A stretch of DNA of 64,000 nt from Rhodospirillales bacterium (lineage in GTDB: Bacteria > Pseudomonadota > Alphaproteobacteria > Rhodospirillales > Shumkoniaceae). Within the stretch, counting starts at the first letter, position 1. Every line of letters begins with the position of its first letter. Position numbers and translations under genes: made by a program. Positions 1 to 8,142 of the stretch are shown piece by piece. The stretch lies in NCBI GenBank assembly GCA_018432935.1, contig JAHDSF010000018.1, forward strand, positions 186,001 through 250,000. Direction: 5' to 3'. Below the pieces are notes generated by a model, which was not told where the DNA came from, did no database searches, and saw only the letters and a list, made by a program, of their open reading frames with translations.

Positions 1-424
1 CGTTCGCCAGCCGATCCAGGTACTTGTTGATGGTGGGCGACTTGCGAAGCTTGCCGGCCTCCTCCAGGGTCTCGACGAAATAGGGGCCGTTGACCATGGC
101 GATCTCGGGGACGTAGTTCCCGAGCCGGGCCGAGTCGCTGTTCTGCGCGACGTTCGCGCCCTGCCGCATCTGCTCGATGATGTCTTCCTCGACGCCGAGC
201 TGGGCGCTGTGAAACACCTCGACCTTCATCTTGCCGTTGGTCTTCTCACCCACGGCCTTGGCCCAGGCCAGGAAGGCGATGTGGTAGGGCTCCTTCGGTC
301 CGAGCACATGGTTGAATTTCAGGGTGTAGGTCTTGTCCTGCGCCTGTGCGGACACGGACACCCCGGCCATCGCCACCGCAACAGCCGCGATGCCGAGACC
401 GAGACGCAAGCAGAACGATTTCAT
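1..424 (-). CDS. dctP: TRAP transporter substrate-binding protein DctP (partial, N-terminal part)
   Basis: This is the first 141 codons of a periplasmic TRAP solute receptor; the rest lies beyond the window edge. The reading frame begins at the ATG at 422-424, preceded on the minus strand by GGAGG. The protein opens with a Sec signal (KSFCLRLGLGIAAVAVAMAG, cleavage near SAQA-QD), then the DctP-type start YTLKFNHVLGPKEPYHIAF and the motif VFHSAQLGVEEDIIEQMRQG, as expected of a DctP receptor that passes a carboxylate or sugar acid to a DctQ-DctM permease. No permease genes are seen between it and the GntR gene upstream, so its partners should lie outside the window on the left. Family assignment is firm; ligand unknown. 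Confidence 0.9.
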   Translation of the reverse strand, partial: MKSFCLRLGLGIAAVAVAMAGVSVSAQAQDKTYTLKFNHVLGPKEPYHIAFLAWAKAVGEKTNGKMKVEVFHSAQLGVEEDIIEQMRQGANVAQNSDSARLGNYVPEIAMVNGPYFVETLEEAGKLRKSPTINKYLDRLAN

Positions 425-541
425 GATGGGTCCTCCCGAGAAGCGGTATCGGTTTACGTACACGCAGCAAGCTAACGTGCGTCGAACGCAATAATCAAAA
501 AGAAAATTTTCCTATCTGCCGGCAGCCCGTCAGGGTCGCCC

Positions 542-1618
542 TCAATCCGCTTCGATCATGTAGGGCGGCAGCTTGTCCGCCGGCAGCGCCGGCGGATCGG
601 CAAAATGGGGCAGCGTGAACTCGAGGCCGTGCCTGATGTGGGCCTCCAGCGCCTGCGCAGCGGCGTCGACGCGCCCCGCCAGCAACAGCTCGACCACCTC
701 GAGATGCTCGGCCAGGGTTTCGGGAATGCCGGTCGGCGATCGCCGCACGTCGCGGCCTCGCAGCACGGTCGCGTAGGACACGATGACGGGAAGCTGGCAG
801 TAGCGCAGCACGTTGCCCATCCGGCGATTCGTGCACCGCAGCACCGTATCGACGTGGAGCGCCGTCTCGATGTCGTTGAGGTCCTCGCCGTTCCATTCCC
901 CGGCCTCGATGGCCTTGACCAGATGGCTGCGCAGGCCGACCAGCTGCAGCGGGCGAAGTCCGGGTGCCGCCTGGCGAAGGGCGACCGGTTCCAGCAGCCA
1001 GCGCAGCTCGTACATCTCCTCCAGTTCGCGCGGCTGCAGGCGGCCAGCGTACCACCGGCCGTTGTCCTCATGACGGACGAAGCCGATCCGCTCCAGGTTG
1101 ACGAGGACCTCGTGGGCGATCGTCCGACTGACGCCGAAAGCATCGGCGAGGGCCGTCTGGTTGATCTGGAAGCGGCCGAACACCAGGCACGAGGCGATCT
1201 GCCGCTCGACCGTGGGATAGACGCCACGTCGCCAGGGACGGATCGCCGCCCCGGCCACGATCTCGCCCACGAGGTCGGGCAGCAGGTCCCTCAGGGGTCG
1301 ACGGAACTCCTGGCCCGGACTGTCCTCGCCGGCGACACAGAACCCCCGCCCCTCGCGCTTGATCACCAGAGCGTCCGATTGCAGCCTGCGCAGGGCCATC
1401 CGCGCGGGGGTCCTGCCGACCCCGATCGTCTCGGCAAGTTCGCCTTCGCGCAGGATGAGGCCCGGCGTCAGGGCGCCTTCCATGATCCGTTCGCGGAGCG
1501 CAGCGTAGATCCGCTCGCTCATGCTCGCGCTCGAGGATTCGAAATCGTTCCCTTCGTGCACGGCCGTTCGCGCTCCTTCGTCGTCCTGCCCGGCCCGCTG
1601 CCCGGCTACTACTACCAT
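542..1618 (-). CDS. GntR-family regulator with two winged-helix domains and an FCD domain
   Basis: A transcriptional regulator of the GntR/FadR type. Residues about 33-100 form a GntR winged helix (SERIYAALRERIMEG, then GVGRTPARMALRRL as recognition region). A second winged-helix-like segment follows at about 115-180 (ERQIASCLVFGRFQINQTAL, AFGVSRTIAHEVLVNLERIG). The remainder, about 195-340, is an all-helical FCD ligand-binding domain, with LDLR-type helices replaced by ELRWLLEPVALRQA and later EHLEVVELLLAGRVDAAAQA. The gene lies between two TRAP receptor genes on the same strand, 37 bases after dctM, so it probably controls one or both systems in response to the imported acid. The start is uncertain: ATG 1618 gives 358 residues, ATG 1522 begins just before the first helix, and TTG 1639 is possible; none has a good ribosome site. 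Confidence 0.85.
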   Translation of the reverse strand: MVVVAGQRAGQDDEGARTAVHEGNDFESSSASMSERIYAALRERIMEGALTPGLILREGELAETIGVGRTPARMALRRLQSDALVIKREGRGFCVAGEDSPGQEFRRPLRDLLPDLVGEIVAGAAIRPWRRGVYPTVERQIASCLVFGRFQINQTALADAFGVSRTIAHEVLVNLERIGFVRHEDNGRWYAGRLQPRELEEMYELRWLLEPVALRQAAPGLRPLQLVGLRSHLVKAIEAGEWNGEDLNDIETALHVDTVLRCTNRRMGNVLRYCQLPVIVSYATVLRGRDVRRSPTGIPETLAEHLEVVELLLAGRVDAAAQALEAHIRHGLEFTLPHFADPPALPADKLPPYMIEAD

Positions 1619-1655
1619 GACCGGACCGTCGCCGCACAAGGGGCCTCGCCGGCGG

Positions 1656-2948
1656 CTACCCTAGCATGGCGTGCGGCAACCAGGTAGCCAGCCCCGGAAC
1701 GAACAGGATCGTCAACAGCGAGATCACCAGCACCAGGATGAACGGCGCGCAGTACCGGCAGGTCTCGCCAAACGAGCATTTGGCCACGCTGGTGGTCACG
1801 AACAGCAGCACCGCGACCGGCGGCGTGGTGGCTCCGATCTGGGTCGACAGCACCATCAGCAGCCCGATGTGGAAGGGGTCGAAGCCGAACTGGCTGCTGA
1901 CGAACGTCGCCACGGGCACCAGGATGATCAGCACCGCCAGCGATTCGAGGAACATGCACATCACGAACATGACCCCGAGCAGAATGAAGGCGACCACGAT
2001 CGGATCGTCGGTGACCGACTGGATTGTCCCCAGCACGACGTCGTTGAAATCGAGGTACGACAGCAGCCACCCGAGCACGCCGGCCATCGAGATGATGCCG
2101 ACCACCATGGCGGTGGTCACCGCCGACTCGAGCAGGATCTCGGGCAGGTCGCGCAGCTTGAGCGAACGATAGACGAAGAAGCCGACGAACAGGGCATAGA
2201 GGCAGGCAACCACTCCGGCCTCGGTAGCCGTGAAGACGCCGGCCAGAATGCCGCCGAGAATGATGACTGGCGCCAGGATGGCGACCCAGACATTGGCCAC
2301 CCCACGCCTCACCTCGCCCCAGCCGGCGCGCTGCGAGGTCTGGCGCAACTCGGCGAACCGGGGCAGGAACGAGAACCCGTACGTCACGCCCATCAACAGC
2401 GCGCCGATCAGGATGCCAGGCAGGATGCCGCTGAGGAACAGGCCGCCGATCGAGACCCCGGTCATCGAGCCGTAGACGATCATCGTCATGCTGGGCGGAA
2501 TGATGGGCCCGATGGTAGCCGCTGTGCCCACCAGAGCTGCGGCAAAACCGGGCTTGTATCCGCGCTTCTTCATCTCGGGAATGACAATGGACCCGATCGC
2601 GGCGGCCTCGGCCGCCGACGAACCGGACACGTTAGCCATCCCGACACAGGAGATGACGGCCGTGTGCCCGAGGCTGCCGCGGACATGTCCGACCAGCACC
2701 TCGGCGAATTCAACCAGCTTCTCGGCCAGCCCGCCGCGCGCCATCAGAGATCCGGCGAGGATGAAGTACGGCATCGCCAGCAGGGCGAACGAGTCGAGAA
2801 TCGTGAACGCCTTCTGGGCGAAGAAGGCGGGATTGAGCTCGGGCGACAGCAGCACCCCGGCGAGCCCGACGCCACCGATCCCCAGCAGCACCGGCACGCC
2901 CAGCCCGACCAGCCCGAGAAGGACGGCGAACAGGATCACCAGCATCAT
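1656..2948 (-). CDS. dctM: TRAP transporter large permease DctM
   Basis: The 430-residue large membrane subunit of a TRAP transporter, with about 12 hydrophobic segments. It uses a sodium gradient to bring in the ligand delivered by DctP. Family signatures include the N-terminal VPVLLGIGGVGLAGVLLS, the LLAMPYFILAGSLMARGG segment, the GxSGSSAAEAAAIG motif and the repeat-like IGPIIPPSMTMIVYGSMTG. Its ATG overlaps the dctQ stop codon (ATGATGA), a translational-coupling arrangement. It lies in a dctP-dctQ-dctM operon on the minus strand, followed by the GntR gene. The family call is secure; the substrate cannot be read from the sequence. Confidence 0.95.
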   Translation of the reverse strand: MMLVILFAVLLGLVGLGVPVLLGIGGVGLAGVLLSPELNPAFFAQKAFTILDSFALLAMPYFILAGSLMARGGLAEKLVEFAEVLVGHVRGSLGHTAVISCVGMANVSGSSAAEAAAIGSIVIPEMKKRGYKPGFAAALVGTAATIGPIIPPSMTMIVYGSMTGVSIGGLFLSGILPGILIGALLMGVTYGFSFLPRFAELRQTSQRAGWGEVRRGVANVWVAILAPVIILGGILAGVFTATEAGVVACLYALFVGFFVYRSLKLRDLPEILLESAVTTAMVVGIISMAGVLGWLLSYLDFNDVVLGTIQSVTDDPIVVAFILLGVMFVMCMFLESLAVLIILVPVATFVSSQFGFDPFHIGLLMVLSTQIGATTPPVAVLLFVTTSVAKCSFGETCRYCAPFILVLVISLLTILFVPGLATWLPHAMLG

Positions 2949-3430
2949 GGCCTGGCGCCTCCGGGCAGGAGGCCGAACCGCACGCCAAGGCTGCGCAGCA
3001 CCACGATCACCAGGTATGCGCCGCCGATGACCATCCCGAAGTAGACCTTGTCCATGCTGACGTCGATGCCGGGGCTGACCTGGAACCTGGCCACGGTCAT
3101 GACGATCAGCGTGTAGCGGACGATCGCGACGGCCAGAGCCAGCCACATGAGGTCGATCACCACCTGGAGGACCCACCTCGGCTTGTTCGGCAACGCCTGC
3201 ATCAGGACGTCGACGCCGATATGGGCGCCCCGGTTGTAGACGACGGGGATCGTGAAGTAGACCAGCCATACGTGCAGGTACTTCTGCAGTTCCTCGCTCC
3301 AGCTCAGCGAAACGTTGAGAGCGAAGCGGTTGAACACCTGCAGCCCGCCGACGACGACCAGCACCGCAAACAGGAGGACGATCAGCGCCTCCATCGCGCG
3401 GTCCAGGTAACGGGTGGCCTTAAGAATCAT
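2945..3430 (-). CDS. dctQ: TRAP transporter small permease DctQ
   Basis: The small integral membrane subunit of the TRAP transporter, with four predicted transmembrane helices. It starts with ILKATRYLDRAMEALIVLLF, and the first helix is followed by QVFNRFALNVSLSWSEELQKY, the DctQ hallmark where the SWSEE-type motif follows the first helix, and then by VWLVYFTIPVVYNRGAHIGV. I chose ATG 3430 (161 residues); an upstream GTG at 3463 in the same frame would abut the intergenic hairpin and has no ribosome site. It sits between dctP and dctM and overlaps dctM by 4 bases. Confidence 0.9.
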   Translation of the reverse strand: MILKATRYLDRAMEALIVLLFAVLVVVGGLQVFNRFALNVSLSWSEELQKYLHVWLVYFTIPVVYNRGAHIGVDVLMQALPNKPRWVLQVVIDLMWLALAVAIVRYTLIVMTVARFQVSPGIDVSMDKVYFGMVIGGAYLVIVVLRSLGVRFGLLPGGARP

Positions 3431-3466
3431 CGTCCCCACGGACGTCTCCCGCTGTTCGGGCACGAG

Positions 3467-3495
3467 GGGCGGAAGGGCTTCCCGCCCTTCCGCCC
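3467..3495 (-). terminator. Intercistronic GC hairpin between dctP and dctQ
   Basis: Perfect 11-bp inverted repeat (GGGCGGAAGGG, loop of 7, CCCTTCCGCCC on the plus strand) in the 81-base gap after dctP. No T run follows in the transcribed direction, so partial attenuation or protection of the dctP transcript is more likely than full termination. Confidence 0.6.
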
Positions 3496-3511
3496 GACGG
3501 ATGGACCAGGG

Positions 3512-4501
3512 CTACTTGGTTTCCCGGATCACCTTCAGGAGCTGTTCGGCGCCCAGGTCCTTGGCCAGCTTGTCCTGGACCTCCTGGGCCGCCTTGACGA
3601 AGCCGCTGCGGTCGATCTTGTTGATCACCATGCCCTTGGTGCGCAGGAACTCGAACGCCTCGGCCTCGCGCTGCGGGGCGAGCGCCCGGTTGACGTCCTG
3701 GCCGAGCTTCGCGCCGTACTGGACGACCTCCTTCTCCTTGTCCGTCCAGCCCTGCCATTCCTTGGCCGAGCAGGCGAAGATCAAGGGCGAAATGAGGTGC
3801 TCGGTCAGGGCAACGTACTTCGACACTTCGTAGAACTTCTGCGCCACGATCACTGCCGAGCCGTGCTCGAAGCCGTCGAGCACGCCGGTCTGCATGCCGG
3901 TGTAGACCTCGCCGAACGCCATCGGGGTCGCGTTGGCGCCCATCGCGTTGAGCGCAGCCACGTAGACCGGGCTCTGAATGGTGCGGATCTTGAGCCCCTT
4001 CAGGTCCTCGGGAGTCTTCACCTCCTTCTTGGCGGTGACGACGTTGCGCCAGCCCCAGCTATCGAGCCAGCCGATCGTCTTCAGCCCGATCTTCTCGACG
4101 TCGGCTGCCAACTCCTTGCCGACCGGGCCGTCGAACACCTTGTGCAAGTGGTCATAGCTCTGCCACAGGAACGGCAGGTCGACGACGCCCATCTTCTTCG
4201 AGAAGTTGTTGAGGATGGTGGTGCCGCTGATGACGCAACTAGCGCCGCCGCCAAGCTGCATACCCTCGTACACCGCGCGCTCCTCACCCAGCGCATTGGC
4301 GGGATACAGTTTGACCTGCAGCGAACCGCCGGTGTTCTCGTTGACCCAGTTCTTGAACACCCAAGCCGCGGTATGGATCTCCGACGCCATGTCCGCCTGA
4401 TGAGAGTACGAAAGCTTCAGCTCCTTGGCCAATGCGGGAGTGGCCAAGCCGACGCTGGCGACGAGCGCTAGCGCGGCGCCGGTGGACAAGCAGGTCTTCA
4501 T
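3512..4501 (-). CDS. dctP: TRAP transporter substrate-binding protein DctP
   Basis: Periplasmic receptor of 329 residues, the usual DctP length. The signal peptide KTCLSTGAALALVASVGLAT ends at about ALAKE. Family motifs follow: LKLSYSHQADMASEIHTAAW, YPANALGEERAVYEGMQLGG, LKGLKIRTIQSPVYVAALNA (the ligand-contact arginine of the LKIRT motif), and FGEVYTGMQTGVLDGFEHG. The ATG at 4501 has GGAGG 6 bases upstream. It heads a dctP-dctQ-dctM operon and diverges from the CoA-transferase gene at 4702, so the imported acid may be activated as a CoA thioester. The intergenic region carries a TGGTCAACCA palindrome that could be the GntR operator. Confidence 0.95.
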   Translation of the reverse strand: MKTCLSTGAALALVASVGLATPALAKELKLSYSHQADMASEIHTAAWVFKNWVNENTGGSLQVKLYPANALGEERAVYEGMQLGGGASCVISGTTILNNFSKKMGVVDLPFLWQSYDHLHKVFDGPVGKELAADVEKIGLKTIGWLDSWGWRNVVTAKKEVKTPEDLKGLKIRTIQSPVYVAALNAMGANATPMAFGEVYTGMQTGVLDGFEHGSAVIVAQKFYEVSKYVALTEHLISPLIFACSAKEWQGWTDKEKEVVQYGAKLGQDVNRALAPQREAEAFEFLRTKGMVINKIDRSGFVKAAQEVQDKLAKDLGAEQLLKVIRETK

Positions 4502-4600
4502 GGGTTTCCTCCTTCGAACGATGCGCGGTCTCGAAACGAGCCGCCGGATTGGTCCGCCCGGAAAAAACGGGGACTGTCAGGTAACGACTTTTGTGGTAAC

Positions 4601-4610
4601 TGGTCAACCA
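4601..4610. promoter_or_regulatory. Candidate GntR-type operator TGGTCAACCA
   Basis: The sequence TGGT-CA-ACCA is a 4-bp inverted repeat with the TGGTnnACCA shape of many FadR/FCD-type GntR operators. It lies in the 200-base gap between divergent dctP and the CoA-transferase gene. A perfect TTGACA follows at 4614-4619 but no -10 box sits at a normal distance. Two GGTAAC copies lie nearby (4580-4585 and 4595-4600). The link to the regulator at 542-1618 is inference. Confidence 0.4.
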
Positions 4611-4701
4611 ATTTTGACAGCTTCGCATACTCCGCCGACCGCTCTTGCGCGGGGACGGCGGGACCGCTATCGATGACGCCCTAGCAGACGTGGAGGACGA
4701 T

Positions 4702-5919
4702 ATGCCGGGTGTGCTCGACGGGGTGCGGGTTGCCGCATTCACCCACTTCGCGGCGGGACCGCTGACGGTGCAGTTCCTGGGTGCGCTCGGCGCCGACGTG
4801 ATCAAGGTCGAGGCCCCTTTCGGCGACTTCAACCGATTCGGCATCCGCGACCACAACGGCAAGTTCGGGGGCATAAGCCCGTATTTCGTGACCCTCAACA
4901 GGAACCAGCGGGCGATCGCCGTCGACCTCAAGGACCCCCGCGGCATGGAGGTGGCCCAGCGCCTGATCCGCTCGGCCGACGTGATGGTCGAGAACTTCAA
5001 GCCGGGCGCGCTCGACAAGCTCGGCCTCGGCTACGAAGGGGCCAGCCGGATCCGCGACGGCCTTGTCTACTGCTCGATCTCCGCTTACGACCTGCTCGGT
5101 CCGAAGGCAGGAGAGCTCGGGCAGGACCTCCTGATCCAGGCCCTCAGCGGCTTCGCCAGCCTGAACGGGATGGCCGACATGCCGCCGATGCCGACCGGAA
5201 GCTATCCGGTCGACGCCTACGTCTCGTTCTGCTGCGTGATCGGCATCCTGGCCGCCCTGCGCCACCGCGATGCGACGGGCAAGGGGCAGTGGGTGCGGGT
5301 CGACATGATGTCGGCCGCCCTGCACATGATCGCCCAGGAAGCCTCTTACGTGATGAACGTCGACCCGGTCACGCAGCGGAGCGCGAGCAACGTCGTCCAC
5401 CCCGACCAGGCGGCCCCGTACGGCATCTATCAGACCGACGACGGCCAGGCCTTCGTGATGAGCCTGACGCCCCCGGCCACGCTGCAGAAGCTGGCCGAGA
5501 AGCTCGGCATCCTCGACGAGATGGCCGAACACCTCACGCCGAAGGGCGTCAAGTACGACCGCGACAAGGTTGCCGGCCCGCTCGGCCGCCGCTTCAAGGA
5601 GATGCCGCGCGACGAGGCGCTCGCGGTGTGCCGTTCGCTGGGCATCTGGGTCGCCCCCGTGCGCTCGATCGGCGAGGCGCTGGAGGACCCCGCGATCGTC
5701 GCCCGGGATATCGTCCGCGAAACCGAGTCCGCCTATGCCGGCAAGCACCGGGTGGTAATCGAGCCGCTGCAGATGAGCGAGACGCCGGTGACATTCTCGC
5801 GGCCTGCGCCGGCGCTGGGCCAGCACACCCGCGAGGTGCTGGCGGAGCTGGGCTACGCCGAGGCCGAGCTGTCCTCTCTCGAGGCGGCCGGGGTGGTGGT
5901 CGCCGCCCCCTCGTCCTGA
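4702..5919 (+). CDS. Class III CoA-transferase (CaiB/BaiF family)
   Basis: A 405-residue family III CoA-transferase, which moves CoA between carboxylic acids through an aspartyl-CoA intermediate. The N-terminal VLDGVRVAAFTHFAAGPLTV, GADVIKVEAPFGD, LNRNQRAIAVDLKDPRG and ADVMVENFKPGALDKLGLGY are all family signatures; the likely nucleophile is Asp142 in GQDLLIQALSG. ATG 4702 was chosen because GGAGG lies 5 bases upstream; a TTG at 4645 would add 19 untypical residues. The gene diverges from a TRAP operon, which suggests it activates the imported acid. The last 67 bases overlap the convergent diguanylate cyclase gene. The acid and CoA donor are unknown. Confidence 0.92.
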   Translation: MPGVLDGVRVAAFTHFAAGPLTVQFLGALGADVIKVEAPFGDFNRFGIRDHNGKFGGISPYFVTLNRNQRAIAVDLKDPRGMEVAQRLIRSADVMVENFKPGALDKLGLGYEGASRIRDGLVYCSISAYDLLGPKAGELGQDLLIQALSGFASLNGMADMPPMPTGSYPVDAYVSFCCVIGILAALRHRDATGKGQWVRVDMMSAALHMIAQEASYVMNVDPVTQRSASNVVHPDQAAPYGIYQTDDGQAFVMSLTPPATLQKLAEKLGILDEMAEHLTPKGVKYDRDKVAGPLGRRFKEMPRDEALAVCRSLGIWVAPVRSIGEALEDPAIVARDIVRETESAYAGKHRVVIEPLQMSETPVTFSRPAPALGQHTREVLAELGYAEAELSSLEAAGVVVAAPSS

Positions 5920-7376
5920 GACGGCGCGGGCCGCGCCGGATCGGTGTGGACGCGGTTCCGACCCGCTTCCTTGGCGTTCAGGAGCGCGGTGTCGGCGCGC
6001 GAGATGAGATCGCCGGAGGTCTCGCCCGGCTGCAGCTCGGCGACCCCGACGCTGACCGTCACCTGGATCCGCTCGCGCCCGACCGGGATCGGCATGATCA
6101 TGACCCCGGCGCGGATCGTCTCGGCGACCTGCGCCGCCCGCGCCAGGTCGCAGTCGGCGACCAGGACGATGAACTCCTCGCCGCCCCAGCGGCACAGCAC
6201 GTCGGACTGCCTGACCCGGCTGCGCACCGCAGTCGCGACGGCGCGGATCACGGTATCGCCGACGGGATGGCCGTAGCGGTCGTTGACCGTCTTGAAGTGG
6301 TCGATGTCGAGCATCAGCAGCGATACCTTGCCGCCGCTCCGCCCGGCCGTCTTCACGACCTGCCCATAGAGAACGTCGAAGACCTGGCGATTCGCCACCC
6401 CGGTCAGCTTGTCCGTGGTCGCCATCTCCTCGAGGCGCCGCTGGTAGCTGCCGATCGTGAGATTGGCCAGCACCAGGACGACGATGGTGATGCCGGCGCA
6501 GATCGCCAGGTTGCCGAGCAGGGCGTTGAAGATTCCCGACTGCAGGTCGGCATCGTCCTGCTCGACGAACAGGAACCACTGGAAATCGGGCACCAGGCGG
6601 CTGTTGAGGTAGACCGTCCGCCCGTCCCGCTCGTACGAGAAAGTGCCGCTGGGCGACGACAGGATGCGGGTGGCAATGCTCGCAAGCCCCGGCTCGTCGC
6701 GGATGTTTGCCGGGCCCGTGTCGGCCGGTCCGCGTAAGGTGACGTCGCCCTGGCGGTCGACGAAGTAGACGCGGCGGCCGTAGCGCTGCCCGTAGGTGGC
6801 GATCAGATTGGCCACCGCGTCGACCGCCAGGCCGACCCCGGTCGCCCCGATGTAGCGGCCGGCGTAGTCGTAGACCCGATAGTTGACGAAGACCGTGACA
6901 CGGTCGCGATTGGCCTCGTCGACGTCGACGTTGATCTCGTAGTCGTCCCGCATCCCGCGAACGCGGAAGTACCACGCGTCGCGGGGATTGTCTTCGGCGA
7001 CCGGACGCGGGCGGGCGCCGCTCGAATGGTAGTAGCGCCGCGTCGCTTCCGAGACGAAGAAGCTGGTGACCGCCCCGTAACGGTCCTGGATCTGTTTCAG
7101 GTAACGGATGATGCGTGCCTCTTCCTGCTCGCCCGCCAACACCCAGTCGCGGACGAAGGTGTCCTGCGCCATCAACGACGAGATGAAGATCGGCCGCAGC
7201 AGGTCCTGCTGGATCTCCGAATAGACGTTGTCGCTGGTCAGCGGAAGCGTGTTCTCTTCCACCTGGGTACGCAGCGAATCATGGGCGACGATGTAGCTGA
7301 CCAGGCTGGTGACGAGAAAGGCGGCGGCCAGCAGCGCGCTCAGCGCGATGATGAAACGCGTCTTGCGACTCAACAC
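5853..7376 (-). CDS. Membrane diguanylate cyclase with periplasmic dCache-like sensor and GGDEF domain
   Basis: A 507-residue c-di-GMP synthase. Residues 8-30 form a first membrane helix, 31-285 an extracytoplasmic dCache-like sensor, and about 286-308 a second helix. The GGDEF domain covers about 318-480: DKLTGVANRQVFD, LMLDIDHFKTVNDRYGHPVGD, and the active-site GGEEF at 398-402. An inhibitory RxxD site (Arg389-Asp392) lies 5 residues upstream, so product feedback is expected. A 25-residue Pro/Ala/Thr/Ser-rich tail is encoded in the overlap with the CoA-transferase gene. The start is a GTG 10 bases after the kdsB stop, which suggests co-transcription with kdsB. The sensed ligand is unknown. 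Confidence 0.93.
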   Translation of the reverse strand: MLSRKTRFIIALSALLAAAFLVTSLVSYIVAHDSLRTQVEENTLPLTSDNVYSEIQQDLLRPIFISSLMAQDTFVRDWVLAGEQEEARIIRYLKQIQDRYGAVTSFFVSEATRRYYHSSGARPRPVAEDNPRDAWYFRVRGMRDDYEINVDVDEANRDRVTVFVNYRVYDYAGRYIGATGVGLAVDAVANLIATYGQRYGRRVYFVDRQGDVTLRGPADTGPANIRDEPGLASIATRILSSPSGTFSYERDGRTVYLNSRLVPDFQWFLFVEQDDADLQSGIFNALLGNLAICAGITIVVLVLANLTIGSYQRRLEEMATTDKLTGVANRQVFDVLYGQVVKTAGRSGGKVSLLMLDIDHFKTVNDRYGHPVGDTVIRAVATAVRSRVRQSDVLCRWGGEEFIVLVADCDLARAAQVAETIRAGVMIMPIPVGRERIQVTVSVGVAELQPGETSGDLISRADTALLNAKEAGRNRVHTDPARPAPSQDEGAATTTPAASREDSSASA

Positions 7377-7386
7377 GTCTACGTAC

Positions 7387-8142
7387 TCACTTCTGTCCGC
7401 GCTCGCGGATCATCCGTCTTGCAGTTTCGAGCTCTTCCTGGGTGTCCACGCCCAGCGGGACGGCGTCGACCAGCACCGCGTCGATGCGCATGCCGGCCTC
7501 GAGAGCGCGAAGCTGCTCCAGCCGTTCCCGCCTCTCGAGGAGTCCGGGCGGCAGCGACACGAAGCGCGCCAAGGTTTCCCGCCGATAGGCATAGATGCCG
7601 ATATGGTGATAGTGGTCGCCCTGCCCCGCCGGCACGGTAGCGCGGCTGAAGTACAGAGCCCTGGCCGTCGACGCTCCAGGAGCGAACCCGACCACCGCCT
7701 TGACGACGCTGGGATCGGAACGTTCGCCCTCGGCTTTGATGACTGCGACCAGGGTGGCGATGTCGACCTCGGGATGCGAGAGCGGTGCCAGCACCGTCCG
7801 TACCGCCCAAGGATCGAGGGTCGGCAGATCGCCCTGAAGATTGACGATCAGATCGTGGCGGCTCTCCGGATCGATCGCCTGGAGCGCTTCGTAGATGCGG
7901 TCGGATCCTGACGGGTGGTTGGGGTCGGTCAGCACCGCCTGGCCGCCGACCCTGGCGATGGCATCCGCGATCGGCGCATCGCCGCAGGCGACCACCACGG
8001 GACCGACGTCCGCCTCGATCGCGCGCCGCCAGACGTGGACGATCATCGGTTCGCCTTCGATGTCGGCCAGGGGCTTGTTGGGCAGCCGCGACGACGCCAG
8101 CCGGGCCGGGATCAGGACGATCGGATTGCGGGCGGCGGTCAT
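7387..8142 (-). CDS. kdsB: 3-deoxy-manno-octulosonate cytidylyltransferase (CMP-Kdo synthetase)
   Basis: KdsB activates Kdo with CTP to give CMP-Kdo for lipid A core assembly in the cytoplasm. The 251 residues match the family length. Diagnostic motifs are [20 protein letters not shown] near the N-terminus (CTP binding), [28 protein letters not shown], and [20 protein letters not shown] 8142 has GGAGG upstream on the minus strand and overlaps the stop of the dehydrogenase gene by 4 bases. Its setting behind a catabolic-type dehydrogenase and before a diguanylate cyclase is unusual for a lipopolysaccharide gene. Whether it is the only kdsB of the genome cannot be judged here. Confidence 0.95.
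   Translation of the reverse strand: MTAARNPIVLIPARLASSRLPNKPLADIEGEPMIVHVWRRAIEADVGPVVVACGDAPIADAIARVGGQAVLTDPNHPSGSDRIYEALQAIDPESRHDLIVNLQGDLPTLDPWAVRTVLAPLSHPEVDIATLVAVIKAEGERSDPSVVKAVVGFAPGASTARALYFSRATVPAGQGDHYHHIGIYAYRRETLARFVSLPPGLLERRERLEQLRALEAGMRIDAVLVDAVPLGVDTQEELETARRMIRERGQK

Noticed and set aside
3221..4471. Open frame of 416 codons on the plus strand opposite dctP
   Set aside because: Antisense to a full DctP gene; no domain, and the repeated Arg/Gly/Leu composition is typical of shadow frames.
4614..4619. Perfect TTGACA as a -35 box for the CoA-transferase gene
   Set aside because: No acceptable -10 box at 16-18 bases; CATACT is only 6 bases away.
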